This document shows positions 1 through 7,069 of a stretch of DNA of 47,485 nucleotides, piece by piece. Location: contig CASFBL010000019.1 in NCBI GenBank assembly GCA_949292775.1, positions 1 through 47,485 of the forward strand. Reading direction: 5' to 3'. Every line of letters begins with the position of its first letter. The first letter of the stretch is position 1. The notes under the pieces were generated by a model that had not been told where the DNA came from, did not search any database, and was given only the letters and a program-made list of their open reading frames with translations. Origin of the DNA: an uncultured Eubacteriales bacterium. GTDB taxonomy: Bacteria; Bacillota; Clostridia; Oscillospirales; Acutalibacteraceae. The position numbers and the translations under genes are program-made.

Positions 1-290
1 AAGCTCAAATAATGCAAAATAAAAAGCCAATGCAATGCATTGGCTTTCTGGGAAATAGAATATAAGATTTATATTTCCGGCAAACACCGATCACCACTTC
101 AGCGGAGCCGAAAAAGAAAAACGCTGTAAAACAGACCGCTTTCCTAAAGCATCTAAAGTATAACGGCGGATTATTGCAATTTGCGCACAGAAGTGTGAAC
201 AAATTGTTAACTTTTGTCGAAACCGGTGGGCCTGAAGACCTGTTTATTTGATTTTTCTATAAAAAATTATAGACAAAGTGTTGTTTTGGC
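1..290. other. Non-coding left edge with two hairpins
   Basis: No convincing gene is visible upstream of rpsU. A perfect 12-bp inverted repeat lies at 23-34/36-47 (AAAGCCAATGCA and its complement). It is A-rich on its left, so it would act as an intrinsic terminator for leftward transcription, but I see no leftward gene that would need it inside the window. A second small A/T palindrome, CTATAA-N4-TTATAG, lies at 257-272, just upstream of the rpsU promoter. The only open frame here (leftward, 5-202) runs through the hairpin and resembles no protein I know. Confidence 0.5.
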
Positions 291-319
291 TTGACATGGA
301 AAAACGGTTGCTGTATAAT
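291..319 (+). promoter_or_regulatory. Sigma-A promoter of rpsU
   Basis: Consensus promoter: TTGACA at 291-296, a 17-bp spacer, and TATAAT at 314-319. Transcription would start near 326, about 30 bases before the rpsU start codon. Both hexamers are perfect, as expected for a ribosomal protein gene. Confidence 0.93.
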
Positions 320-355
320 TACACAGTATCTCAAACAGTAAAGGGAGGGAATAAG

Positions 356-532
356 ATGAGCCAGGTCAAGGTCAAGGAAAATGAGTCCTTGGAAAGCGCG
401 CTTCGCCGCTTTAAAAGACAAACCTCTCGTGACGGCGTGATTCAAGAAGTTCGTAAAAGAGAGCATTACGAAAAGCCTTCTGTAAAGCGTAAGAAGAAAT
501 CAGAAGCAGCTCGTAAAAGAAAGTATAAGTGA
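356..532 (+). CDS. rpsU: 30S ribosomal protein bS21
   Basis: This 58-residue, very basic protein is the small-subunit ribosomal protein bS21, which sits near the 3' end of 16S rRNA and helps in initiation. The family pattern is plain: an acidic start, then [14 protein letters not shown], then an Arg/Lys-rich tail ending in RKRKYK. The start at 356 is chosen because a strong site (AGGGAGGG, 342-349) lies just before it; an upstream in-frame ATG at 278 would put the promoter inside the gene. It has its own perfect promoter and a terminator (537-567), so it can be made alone, with partial read-through into the YqeG gene. The identification is certain at family level. Confidence 0.97.
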   Translation: MSQVKVKENESLESALRRFKRQTSRDGVIQEVRKREHYEKPSVKRKKKSEAARKRKYK

Positions 533-536
533 AAAG

Positions 537-567
537 AAAGCGGGCAGTTTGTCCGCTTTTTCTTTTT
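537..567 (+). terminator. Intrinsic terminator after rpsU
   Basis: A stem AAAGCGG.CA / TG.CCGCTTT with a 3-base loop (537-559) is followed by a T-rich run to 567. It ends 20 bases before the next gene's start, so the next gene probably depends on read-through. Confidence 0.8.
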
Positions 568-586
568 GCAGTACACGGAGAGAGTT

Positions 587-1117
587 ATGAAATATGACCC
601 CCTGTTAATGCCGAAATACCGGTTCCGCAGCGTTTTAGACATCACCCCCGAGGACCTTCGCAAAATGGGCGCCAAAGCCGTGGGGCTCGATATCGACAAT
701 ACGCTGGCGCCGGACGGCACCATGAAATTTATAGACGGCGCAAAAGAGTGGATTGATTCCATTCAGGCGGCGGGTTTCCCCATCATGCTGATTTCCAACG
801 GAACCATTTTTCGCGTCGGGCCGATTGCCAAACGATTCGGTCTGCCGTTTGTCAGCCTTTCCATGAAGCCGTTTGCAAACGGTCTGCACCGGGCGGCAAA
901 GCGGATGCATGTGGATATTCACGAGCTTGCCATGCTCGGCGACCAGCTGTTTTCCGATGTGAAAGCGGCGAACCGCTGCGGTGCAATCGCGGTGCGCATT
1001 GACCCGATTCCGATGAAAAGTCTGTACCCGCATTATTACGCGTGGAAAGAGAAACGGGAAGCCCCCGTTTTAGCTGAATTTGAAAGGCGGCATGGCTATG
1101 GCGTATACGAGGATTGA
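587..1117 (+). CDS. YqeG family HAD-IIIA phosphatase
   Basis: This 176-residue protein belongs to the YqeG family of HAD-superfamily phosphatases, small cytosolic enzymes whose substrate is not well defined. HAD motif I is visible as LDIDNTLAP (about residues 33-41), with the nucleophile and acid/base aspartates. Motif II is LISNGT, and the last motif is MLGDQLFSDVKAAN, with the acidic residues that hold Mg2+. The ATG at 587 is preferred over a TTG at 566 because GGAGAGAG lies just before it. The gene overlaps the start of the next by about 20 bases, so the two are translationally linked. In many Clostridia this gene lies in the same neighbourhood as a Pro-peptidase and efp, as here. Length is typical for the family. 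Confidence 0.9.
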   Translation: MKYDPLLMPKYRFRSVLDITPEDLRKMGAKAVGLDIDNTLAPDGTMKFIDGAKEWIDSIQAAGFPIMLISNGTIFRVGPIAKRFGLPFVSLSMKPFANGLHRAAKRMHVDIHELAMLGDQLFSDVKAANRCGAIAVRIDPIPMKSLYPHYYAWKEKREAPVLAEFERRHGYGVYED

Positions 1118-2174
1118 GCGTTTGCAAAACGCTATGAAAAACAGCGGCTTTGACGGCGCGCTGATTGTTTCTCCCGAAAATCGCCGGTATTTTACACAGT
1201 TCCCCTCCAGCGACGGCTATTTGCTTGTGAGCGCAGAAGAAGCGACGCTTGTCACCGACAGCCGTTATGTGGAAGCGGCCGAAAAAAACGCGGTGGGCTG
1301 TTCGGTGGTGCTGCAAACGACAGACAGCACGCAGCTGTTTGACTTGTTTTCCAAAATGCATGTGACACGCGTGGCGGTGGAAGCTTCGCGAATGAATCTT
1401 GCGCAGTACGCGCGCATTTGCGCAGCGCTGGAACCGATGGCGGTTCTGGCGGACAGTACGCTCGACAATCTGATTGCCGGGCTTCGCAGTGTAAAACAGA
1501 TGGATGAAATTGAAAAAATCCGTGCGGCACAGAAAATTGCCGAGCAGGCTTTTGCGCATATCTGTGATTTTATAAAACCCGGCAGGACCGAGCGTGAAAT
1601 CGCTTTGGAACTGGATTTTTACATGCTGCATCACGGCGCGGAAGCGCTGTCTTTTGAAACGATTGCCGTCAGCGGCGAAAACGGCTCCATGCCCCACGGC
1701 GTTCCCGGCGACCGGCAGGTTCAACCGGGTGATTTCGTTACAATGGATTTCGGCGCGGTGGTAGACGGTTACCACAGCGACATGACACGCACCGTTGCGG
1801 TCGGGCAGGTTAGTGACCGGCAAAAAGAAGTTTATAATGTGGTTTTGTCCGCACAAAAAGCGCTTCTTGCCGCGCTGCGCCCCGGGCTTTCTTGTGCCGA
1901 AGCGGACAAGATCGCGCGGGATGTGATTGAAAGCGCGGGTTACGGCGCATATTTCGGGCATTCGGCCGGCCACGGCGTCGGCGTGGAGATTCACGAATTT
2001 CCGAATCTTTCACCGCGCAGCAAAAGTGTGCTGACCGTCGGCAATGTTGTGACCGACGAACCGGGGATTTACTTGCCCGGCGAATTCGGCGTGCGCATTG
2101 AAGATATGGCACATATCACGCCTGACGGCTGTGAAAATTTGACCGGTAGCCCCAAAGAACTGATAATTCTGTAA
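1098..2174 (+). CDS. pepP: M24 family Xaa-Pro aminopeptidase
   Basis: A 358-residue metallopeptidase of family M24 (aminopeptidase P type), expected to remove N-terminal residues before proline in the cytosol. The N-terminal creatinase-like domain covers about residues 1-130 and the pita-bread catalytic domain the rest. All five metal ligands are visible: D217, D228 (in HSDMTRT), H292 (in the GHSAGHGVG motif), E321 (in EPGIY) and E335 (in RIEDM). The start is placed at 1098 because AAAGGCGG lies at proper distance; an ATG two codons upstream (1092) is possible. It overlaps the YqeG gene and precedes efp by about 100 bases. The link with EF-P fits a theme of proline peptide handling, which is inference. 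Exact specificity (X-Pro or prolidase-like) cannot be decided from sequence. Confidence 0.9.
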   Translation: MAYTRIERLQNAMKNSGFDGALIVSPENRRYFTQFPSSDGYLLVSAEEATLVTDSRYVEAAEKNAVGCSVVLQTTDSTQLFDLFSKMHVTRVAVEASRMNLAQYARICAALEPMAVLADSTLDNLIAGLRSVKQMDEIEKIRAAQKIAEQAFAHICDFIKPGRTEREIALELDFYMLHHGAEALSFETIAVSGENGSMPHGVPGDRQVQPGDFVTMDFGAVVDGYHSDMTRTVAVGQVSDRQKEVYNVVLSAQKALLAALRPGLSCAEADKIARDVIESAGYGAYFGHSAGHGVGVEIHEFPNLSPRSKSVLTVGNVVTDEPGIYLPGEFGVRIEDMAHITPDGCENLTGSPKELIIL

Positions 2175-2181
2175 AAAACTC

Positions 2182-2210
2182 TTGAAAAAAGCGGGCTTAT
2201 CATATAAAAT
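2182..2210 (+). promoter_or_regulatory. Probable promoter of efp
   Basis: TTGAAA at 2182-2187, 17 bases, then TAAAAT at 2205-2210, about 70 bases before the efp start. The 5' leader holds a direct repeat of GCCGGGCGT (two copies between about 2229 and 2254) of unknown meaning. Confidence 0.55.
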
Positions 2211-2278
2211 AAAATAGATAAATTGAAGTGCCGGGCGTTCTTTCGCCGGGCGTTAGAAAAAACGGAGGATTACAAACT

Positions 2279-2836
2279 ATGATTACAGCAGGTGATTTCA
2301 GAAACGGCGTCACATTTGAAATGGACGGCAATGTCTATCAGATCATCGAATTTCAGCATGTAAAACCCGGCAAGGGCGCGGCATTCGTCCGCACCAAAAT
2401 CAAAAATGTCATTGCCGGCAGCGTGGTAGAAAAGACTTTCAACCCGACCGAAAAATTCCCCACCGCTTTCATTGAGAGAAAGGATATGGAATATTCCTAC
2501 AACGACGGGGAACTTTATTATTTCATGGACCCCGAATCTTATGAACTGATTCCGATCAACGAGTCCGATTTGTCTGACAACTTTAAGTTCGTCAAGGAAA
2601 ACATGACTTGCAAAGTCCTTTCCTATAAAGGCAAGGTGTTTGGCGTTGAGCCGCCCACATTCGTGACGCTGCAGGTTACCAAGACCGACCCCGGCTTCAA
2701 AGGCGACACCGCGACCAACGCGACCAAGCCCGCAACTTTGGAGACCGGCGCTGAAATCAAGGTTCCGCTGTTCATTGATGAAGGCGAAATGATCAATGTG
2801 GACACCAGAACCGGCGAATATATGTCCCGCGCATAA
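2279..2836 (+). CDS. efp: Translation elongation factor P
   Basis: EF-P relieves ribosomes stalled on polyproline stretches by binding between the P and E sites. The 185-residue length and three-domain order are normal: a KOW-like domain I, then two OB domains, the last closing with [12 protein letters not shown]. The tip loop reads KPGKGAAF with K32 in the position that is 5-aminopentanolylated in Bacillus subtilis; the arginine found in some Gram-negative EF-Ps is absent. The start at 2279 is supported by ACGGAGGA at about 2261-2268; open frame upstream of it is untranslated leader. It is followed after 38 bases by the CD1247-type gene with no terminator between, so both are probably on one transcript. 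Confidence 0.97.
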   Translation: MITAGDFRNGVTFEMDGNVYQIIEFQHVKPGKGAAFVRTKIKNVIAGSVVEKTFNPTEKFPTAFIERKDMEYSYNDGELYYFMDPESYELIPINESDLSDNFKFVKENMTCKVLSYKGKVFGVEPPTFVTLQVTKTDPGFKGDTATNATKPATLETGAEIKVPLFIDEGEMINVDTRTGEYMSRA

Positions 2837-2874
2837 AGAGTAAGGGTCCTATTTTAAAAACGGAGGAGATTATT

Positions 2875-3291
2875 ATGACAGTGACCGAAAAAGCTGCATA
2901 TTTAAGAGGCCTTGCCGAGGGCTTGGATCTCGACGAGAAAAAAGAAGAAACCAAGCTTTTCAAAGCAATGCTGGATGTCATCGACGACCTTGCGCTGACC
3001 GTTTCCGATTTGGAAGACGAACTTGCGCTTGTCACGGAACAGCTTGACGCTGTTGACGAAGACCTTGACGAGCTCGAGCAGTTTGTTTATGACGATGAGT
3101 GCTGCGACGAAGACGACGATGTCTATGAAGTCGATTGCCCCGCTTGCGGCGAGACCGTGTATTTTGACGGCGAGGATATTGACGCCGGCTTTGCTGAGTG
3201 CCCGGCCTGCGGTGAAAAACTCGAATTTGACCTCGACGGCTGCGACTGTGGTTGCGACTGCGGCTGCGATGATGAGGACGACAAAGACTAA
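2875..3291 (+). CDS. CD1247-type zinc-ribbon protein
   Basis: A 138-residue acidic protein of a Clostridia-restricted family, named after Clostridioides difficile CD1247 and often found directly after efp. Residues 1-70 form an alpha-helical, coiled-coil-like segment (the CD1247 N-terminal domain) rich in Asp, Glu and Leu. It is followed by a four-cysteine zinc ribbon made of two CPACGE knuckles. The C-terminus ends in an odd tail of alternating Cys-Asp-Cys-Gly units and then an Asp run, which could bind more metal; this is inference. The function is unknown. An ACGGAGGAG site supports the start. A strong terminator follows at 3311-3345. Confidence 0.85.
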   Translation: MTVTEKAAYLRGLAEGLDLDEKKEETKLFKAMLDVIDDLALTVSDLEDELALVTEQLDAVDEDLDELEQFVYDDECCDEDDDVYEVDCPACGETVYFDGEDIDAGFAECPACGEKLEFDLDGCDCGCDCGCDDEDDKD

Positions 3292-3310
3292 TTTGTCAAA
3301 TGAAACGATT

Positions 3311-3345
3311 GCCCTGTTAGCTTTCAATGCTAACAGGGCTTTTTG
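3311..3345 (+). terminator. Strong intrinsic terminator
   Basis: Perfect 11-bp stem GCCCTGTTAGC / GCTAACAGGGC (3311-3321 and 3329-3339) with a 7-base loop and a T-run. It ends the efp transcript. Confidence 0.95.
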
Positions 3346-3381
3346 TTTACAAAAAGTTTAAAACTTTTTATTGTCACGCCC

Positions 3382-3410
3382 TTGCAAAATGGAAAAAACA
3401 GGTGTATAGT
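3382..3410 (+). promoter_or_regulatory. Promoter of htpG
   Basis: TTGCAA at 3382-3387, a 17-bp spacer, TATAGT at 3405-3410. The CIRCE element begins five bases downstream, over the expected transcription start. Confidence 0.85.
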
Positions 3411-3414
3411 ATTT

Positions 3415-3441
3415 TTAGCACTCAAAGAGATAGAGTGCTAA
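3415..3441 (+). promoter_or_regulatory. CIRCE operator (HrcA binding site)
   Basis: A perfect CIRCE element: TTAGCACTC-N9-GAGTGCTAA, matching the canonical sequence in all 18 arm bases. Its position over the transcription start implies repression of htpG by HrcA in unstressed cells and release on heat shock. HrcA itself is not in the window. Confidence 0.96.
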
Positions 3442-3464
3442 AATCAGGACGGAGGCATGGAAAC

Positions 3465-5357
3465 ATGGCAAAAAAGCAGTTTAAAACCGAATCCAAGCGC
3501 ATGCTGGATTTAATGATTAACTCAATTTATACCAACAAGGAGATTTTTTTGCGCGAACTGATTTCCAATGCGAGCGACGCGATTGACAAGCTTTATTTTA
3601 AGTCGCTGACCGACCAAAGCGTGCAGATGAACCGCGACGATTTTAAAATTTATATTTCCATCGATAAAGAAAATCGTCTTTTGAAAATTTCTGATAACGG
3701 CATCGGCATGACCGAGGAAGAGCTGGACAAAAACCTTGGCACAATCGCCCAAAGCGGCTCTTTGCAGTTCACCAATGAAAACGAGACCGGCGAACACGAT
3801 GTCGACATTATCGGGCAGTTCGGCGTCGGTTTCTACGCAGCGTTCATGGTTGCCGACCGCGTCGAGGTTGTAAGCCGCGCTTACGGGTCGGAGAAAGCTT
3901 TCAAATGGCAGTCCGCCGGTGCGGACGGCTACACCGTGACCGAAGCCGAAAAAGGCACCGTCGGCACGGAAATCACCCTGCACATTAAAGAAAGCACCGA
4001 GGAGGCGGACTATGACCGCTTCCTCGACAGCTATACCATTTCTTCCCTTATCAAGAAATATTCCGATTATATCCGCTTCCCGATTTGTATGGATATGGAG
4101 CGTTCCCGCCTGAAAGAGGGCAGCGACAGCGAATATGAAACCTATACGGAAAAGGTGACCGTCAACAGCATGGTGCCGCTGTGGAAGAAAAATAAAAACG
4201 AAATCACCGGGGAGGAATACGAAAAATTCTATCAGGAAAAATTCTTTGCTTATGACAAGCCCCTGCGTGTCATTCACCAGAAAGCGGAGGGCACAACCAG
4301 CTATCAGGCGCTTCTGTATATCCCCGAAAAAGCGGATTACAACTATTATTCCAAAAACTTTGAAAAAGGACTGGCGCTGTATTCGAGCGGCGTAAAAATC
4401 ATGGACAAGTGCGCCGACTTGCTGCCGGACTGCTTCAGCTTTGTAAAAGGCGTTGTGGATTCTGAGGACCTTTCTTTGAATATTTCCCGAGAAATGCTGC
4501 AGCAGGACCGTCAGCTGAAAGTGATTGCACACGCGCTCGAAAAGAAGATAAAAAAAGAACTGGAAGAAATGCTCGAAAAAGACCGCGAGACTTATGAGCG
4601 TTTCTGGAAAGCGTTTGGCCTTCAACTCAAATTCGCGCTTTACAGCTCATTTGGCGGCGAGAGGGACAAGCTGCAGGATTTATTGCTGTTTACCCGCGCA
4701 AGCGACTCAAAGCTTTGCACGCTGAAAGAATACCGTGACGCAATGCCCGAAGAGCAGAAATACATTTACTACGCCGCAGGTGAGAGCGCGCAGAAGCTTG
4801 CACTGCTGCCGCAGGCGGAAACCGTCCGCGACAAAGGCTTCGACATTTTGTATCTGACCGACGATGTGGACGAATTCCTGATGCAGATTTTGCACGCCTA
4901 CGATGAAAAGGAATTCCGCTCGATTTCCGGCGATGATTTAGGCCTTGAAACCGAAGAGGAAAAGAAAGAAATCACCGAAAAGGCCGAAGCGAACAAGGAT
5001 TTGTTTGCCGCCATGCAGAAAGCGCTCGACGGCAAGGTCAGCGAAGTGGTCTTGTCCTCCAAGCTGAAATCGCACCCGGTCTGCCTTTCGAGCAAAGGCG
5101 CTTTAAGCATCGAAATGGAAAAGGTGCTCGACGCGATGCCCAATGCGCAGCAAAACGCCCCCAAGGCACAAAGAGTGCTCGAAATCAACGGTTCGCACCC
5201 GGTGTTTAACGCCTTGACCGCAGCTTATGCGGCAGGCGACACGCAAAAGGTAGAAAACTATGCTAAACTGCTTTATGACCAGGCGCTGCTCATCGAGGGG
5301 CTTTCGGTCGAAGACCCGGTCGCGTTTTCCAACGCGATTTGCGAACTGATGCAGTAA
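3465..5357 (+). CDS. htpG: Molecular chaperone HtpG (Hsp90)
   Basis: HtpG is the bacterial Hsp90: a cytosolic ATP-driven homodimeric chaperone. The 630-residue length is normal. The GHKL ATPase domain is clear: the ELISNASDA helix with E31 and N35 (ATP hydrolysis and Mg2+), DNGIGMT, and the lid-side GQFGVGFYAAFMV. The middle domain holds the conserved SREMLQQ segment, and the C-terminal dimerisation domain is present to the end. The start at 3465 follows a GGACGGAGG site; upstream open frame is leader. The gene stands alone between its CIRCE-controlled promoter and a terminator at 5371, so it is a single-gene HrcA regulon member. That differs from B. subtilis, where htpG is not HrcA-controlled. 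Confidence 0.98.
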   Translation: MAKKQFKTESKRMLDLMINSIYTNKEIFLRELISNASDAIDKLYFKSLTDQSVQMNRDDFKIYISIDKENRLLKISDNGIGMTEEELDKNLGTIAQSGSLQFTNENETGEHDVDIIGQFGVGFYAAFMVADRVEVVSRAYGSEKAFKWQSAGADGYTVTEAEKGTVGTEITLHIKESTEEADYDRFLDSYTISSLIKKYSDYIRFPICMDMERSRLKEGSDSEYETYTEKVTVNSMVPLWKKNKNEITGEEYEKFYQEKFFAYDKPLRVIHQKAEGTTSYQALLYIPEKADYNYYSKNFEKGLALYSSGVKIMDKCADLLPDCFSFVKGVVDSEDLSLNISREMLQQDRQLKVIAHALEKKIKKELEEMLEKDRETYERFWKAFGLQLKFALYSSFGGERDKLQDLLLFTRASDSKLCTLKEYRDAMPEEQKYIYYAAGESAQKLALLPQAETVRDKGFDILYLTDDVDEFLMQILHAYDEKEFRSISGDDLGLETEEEKKEITEKAEANKDLFAAMQKALDGKVSEVVLSSKLKSHPVCLSSKGALSIEMEKVLDAMPNAQQNAPKAQRVLEINGSHPVFNALTAAYAAGDTQKVENYAKLLYDQALLIEGLSVEDPVAFSNAICELMQ

Positions 5358-5370
5358 AAATCAAATTCCG

Positions 5371-5420
5371 ACAAGCGCCGAAGCGTTCTTCAACGCGTTG
5401 GGCGCTTGTTTTTCTTTTTT
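5371..5420 (+). terminator. Intrinsic terminator after htpG
   Basis: Long stem built from ACAAGCGCC / GGCGCTTGT (5371-5379 and 5401-5409), with an inner GCGTT/AACGC stem and a tetraloop, then a T-rich run. Confidence 0.9.
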
Positions 5421-5450
5421 GGAATTTCAGTATATTTCTTTTTCGTTTTG

Positions 5451-5459
5451 TGCTATGAT
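5451..5459 (+). promoter_or_regulatory. Extended -10 promoter
   Basis: TG-C-TATGAT at 5451-5459 forms an extended -10 element about 30 bases before the gene at 5492. No good -35 hexamer is visible, as is usual for this promoter class. Confidence 0.5.
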
Positions 5460-5491
5460 AAGTTTAATAATTATAGAAGAAGGCTTTTTGA

Positions 5492-6232
5492 ATGAACAAG
5501 GCAAAAGAATTTCTTTTGAAAAACAAAAAAGTTGTGATTCCGATAGCGGTCGTGCTGTTGCTCTTGATTGTCGTGGCAATTTGCTTCGGTGTGCGGTCGT
5601 GCACCCGTAAAGATGCCGCCGAACCGCTGACTGTGGCGCAAACCGATAATACGAACGCACCGGCAGAAGCCAATACCGCTACACCCGAGGCGAGCCAAGC
5701 CACATCGGATAACACCGGTGTAAATAGTACCGACCCGGCTGTGCAGACGCCTGCAACACCAGATGCTGGCACAACCGGCAGTGTCGCGAACCAGTCGACC
5801 GGCAGTTCCGGCACAAATTCTGCGCAGGGCGCATCGCACCAGCACACTTGGAAAGCGCATACCGCGCAAAAATGGGTGAGCAATATTGTAACCGTGGTGG
5901 ATCAGCCCGAAAAGACGGAAAAATACAGCATTTACAGAATGTATTGGTACAATACCGGTAAATGGGAAGAAACCCGTGACCCGGAGCGGTTTGACGAATG
6001 GTATAAAAGTGAACAGGGCGGGCTTTACACCATTTACCATCCTTATGACAAGCCCGAGGAGGACCCGCTTTTTCTCGATTATGACCAAAACGGACATCCC
6101 CAATATACAAACAACCACACCATCAGAGGACCGTATTACGATGTGACGCCGGCGGTTACGCATGAAGAAGACCATGGGCACTATGAAACCTATGTCGATT
6201 ACTATTATTGTGACTGCGGTGCGAGAAAATAA
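5492..6232 (+). CDS. Membrane-anchored protein with His/Cys-rich tail
   Basis: Unrecognised function. The 246-residue product has a short basic N-terminus, one membrane segment (about residues 14-33), then a 75-residue low-complexity Thr/Ala/Ser/Asn linker. An exported domain of about 130 residues begins with HQHTWKAH and ends in HEEDHGHYETY and YYYCDCGARK. Similar His-Trp openings and C-x-C-G endings occur in cell-surface proteins of gut Firmicutes and suggest metal (zinc) coordination; that is inference. The repeated Tyr/Trp/Asp content of the domain fits a small extracellular fold. An AGAAGG site precedes the ATG. The gene has its own promoter and terminator, so it is monocistronic. The orientation is N-in, domain outside. 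Confidence 0.75.
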   Translation: MNKAKEFLLKNKKVVIPIAVVLLLLIVVAICFGVRSCTRKDAAEPLTVAQTDNTNAPAEANTATPEASQATSDNTGVNSTDPAVQTPATPDAGTTGSVANQSTGSSGTNSAQGASHQHTWKAHTAQKWVSNIVTVVDQPEKTEKYSIYRMYWYNTGKWEETRDPERFDEWYKSEQGGLYTIYHPYDKPEEDPLFLDYDQNGHPQYTNNHTIRGPYYDVTPAVTHEEDHGHYETYVDYYYCDCGARK

Positions 6233-6254
6233 ATAACCTATAACTGAAAAAAGC

Positions 6255-6297
6255 AAACCCGGGGCATCGCCAACTAGCGGCATGCCCCGGGTTTTTA
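6255..6297. terminator. Bidirectional terminator
   Basis: Perfect 13-bp stem AAACCCGGGGCAT / ATGCCCCGGGTTT (6255-6267 and 6282-6294). T-run on the right and A-run on the left let it stop both the rightward gene ending at 6232 and the leftward glutamate synthase operon ending at 6320. Confidence 0.93.
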
Positions 6298-6319
6298 TGT
6301 GTCTTGAAAACAGCAATTT

Positions 6320-7057
6320 TTAATTCGGTGTATACAAATTGGCATACGGGCGCGAGGTTGTCGGCACAAGCTTTGTAAAGGCTTCCGAAAACACCGCTTC
6401 CGGCGACGCCGAAAACAGCGCGCAGTACTGCTTTACAATGCGCTCTAAATCCGCACGGTCCTTGTCGTCAAGCTCTGTGGTCACCGTGATGTGCTCGCTG
6501 ATGTTTTCTGCCGGCACCTTGCCGCGGATGAAAATCCGCCCGCCGTGCATGCCGGTCGCACAGTGCGCGCCGATAATCGGCAGGTGCTCCGGGTTTTGAA
6601 GCCCCAAAACCACCAGTGTGCCGCCCGCCATGTATTCCCCTAAAAAAGCACCTGCAACGCCGCCGATAACAACAACCGGCTGCATGGTTTCAAATTCTTT
6701 CATGTGAATGCCCGCGCGGCAGCCTGCCCGTTTTTCAACAAAAATTTCGCCGTCGCGCATGGCGTATCCGAGCGTGTCGCCGACATGGCCGTGCACAATG
6801 ATTTTGCCGCCACCCATGGTGTTGCCGGTGGCTTCCTGCCCGTTGCCGAACACCTCAATCGAGCCGCCGTTTAAATAAGCCCCCATGTCGTTGCCGGGTG
6901 TGCCGTGGAGTGTAATTGTCTTGCCGGCGGGAAGCGCCGCGCCGATATAGCGCTGACCGTTGACATCGTTCAGCTCCAAGTGGTCATGTTTCAAAAGCAG
7001 CTCACGAATTGAGGCGTTGAGCGCCTGAAAGTTTTGCTTGCCTGCTGTTAAAGTCAT
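6320..7057 (-). CDS. Glutamate synthase GXGXG-domain subunit
   Basis: This 245-residue protein is a free-standing version of the C-terminal beta-helix (GXGXG) domain of the glutamate synthase large subunit. Repeated glycine turns such as GNTMGGGKIIVHGHVGD and GYMAGGTLVVLG-like segments mark the helix coils. In the fused enzyme this domain is structural and shapes the ammonia tunnel between glutaminase and synthase sites. It is the last gene of a leftward three-gene operon, 12 bases after the FMN subunit, with an AAGGAGGAA ribosome site. Division into three polypeptides is the arrangement seen in archaea and many Clostridia. The last 60 residues are helical and outside the repeat. Confidence 0.9.
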   Translation of the reverse strand: MTLTAGKQNFQALNASIRELLLKHDHLELNDVNGQRYIGAALPAGKTITLHGTPGNDMGAYLNGGSIEVFGNGQEATGNTMGGGKIIVHGHVGDTLGYAMRDGEIFVEKRAGCRAGIHMKEFETMQPVVVIGGVAGAFLGEYMAGGTLVVLGLQNPEHLPIIGAHCATGMHGGRIFIRGKVPAENISEHITVTTELDDKDRADLERIVKQYCALFSASPEAVFSEAFTKLVPTTSRPYANLYTPN

Positions 7058-7069
7058 GTCTCTTCCTCC

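Noticed and set aside
5-202. Leftward 65-codon frame at the left edge
   Set aside because: It crosses a perfect terminator-like palindrome, is Phe/Cys-rich like non-coding DNA, and has no ribosome site.
635-1994. Long leftward open frames opposite the phosphatase and peptidase genes
   Set aside because: Shadows of codon use on the coding strand; their proteins are rich in Arg, His and Gly with no family resemblance. Similar long antisense frames opposite htpG, aroF and the ABC permease were rejected for the same reason.
2229-2254. Possible hairpin in the efp leader
   Set aside because: The two GCCGGGCGT copies are direct, not inverted, so they do not form a stem.
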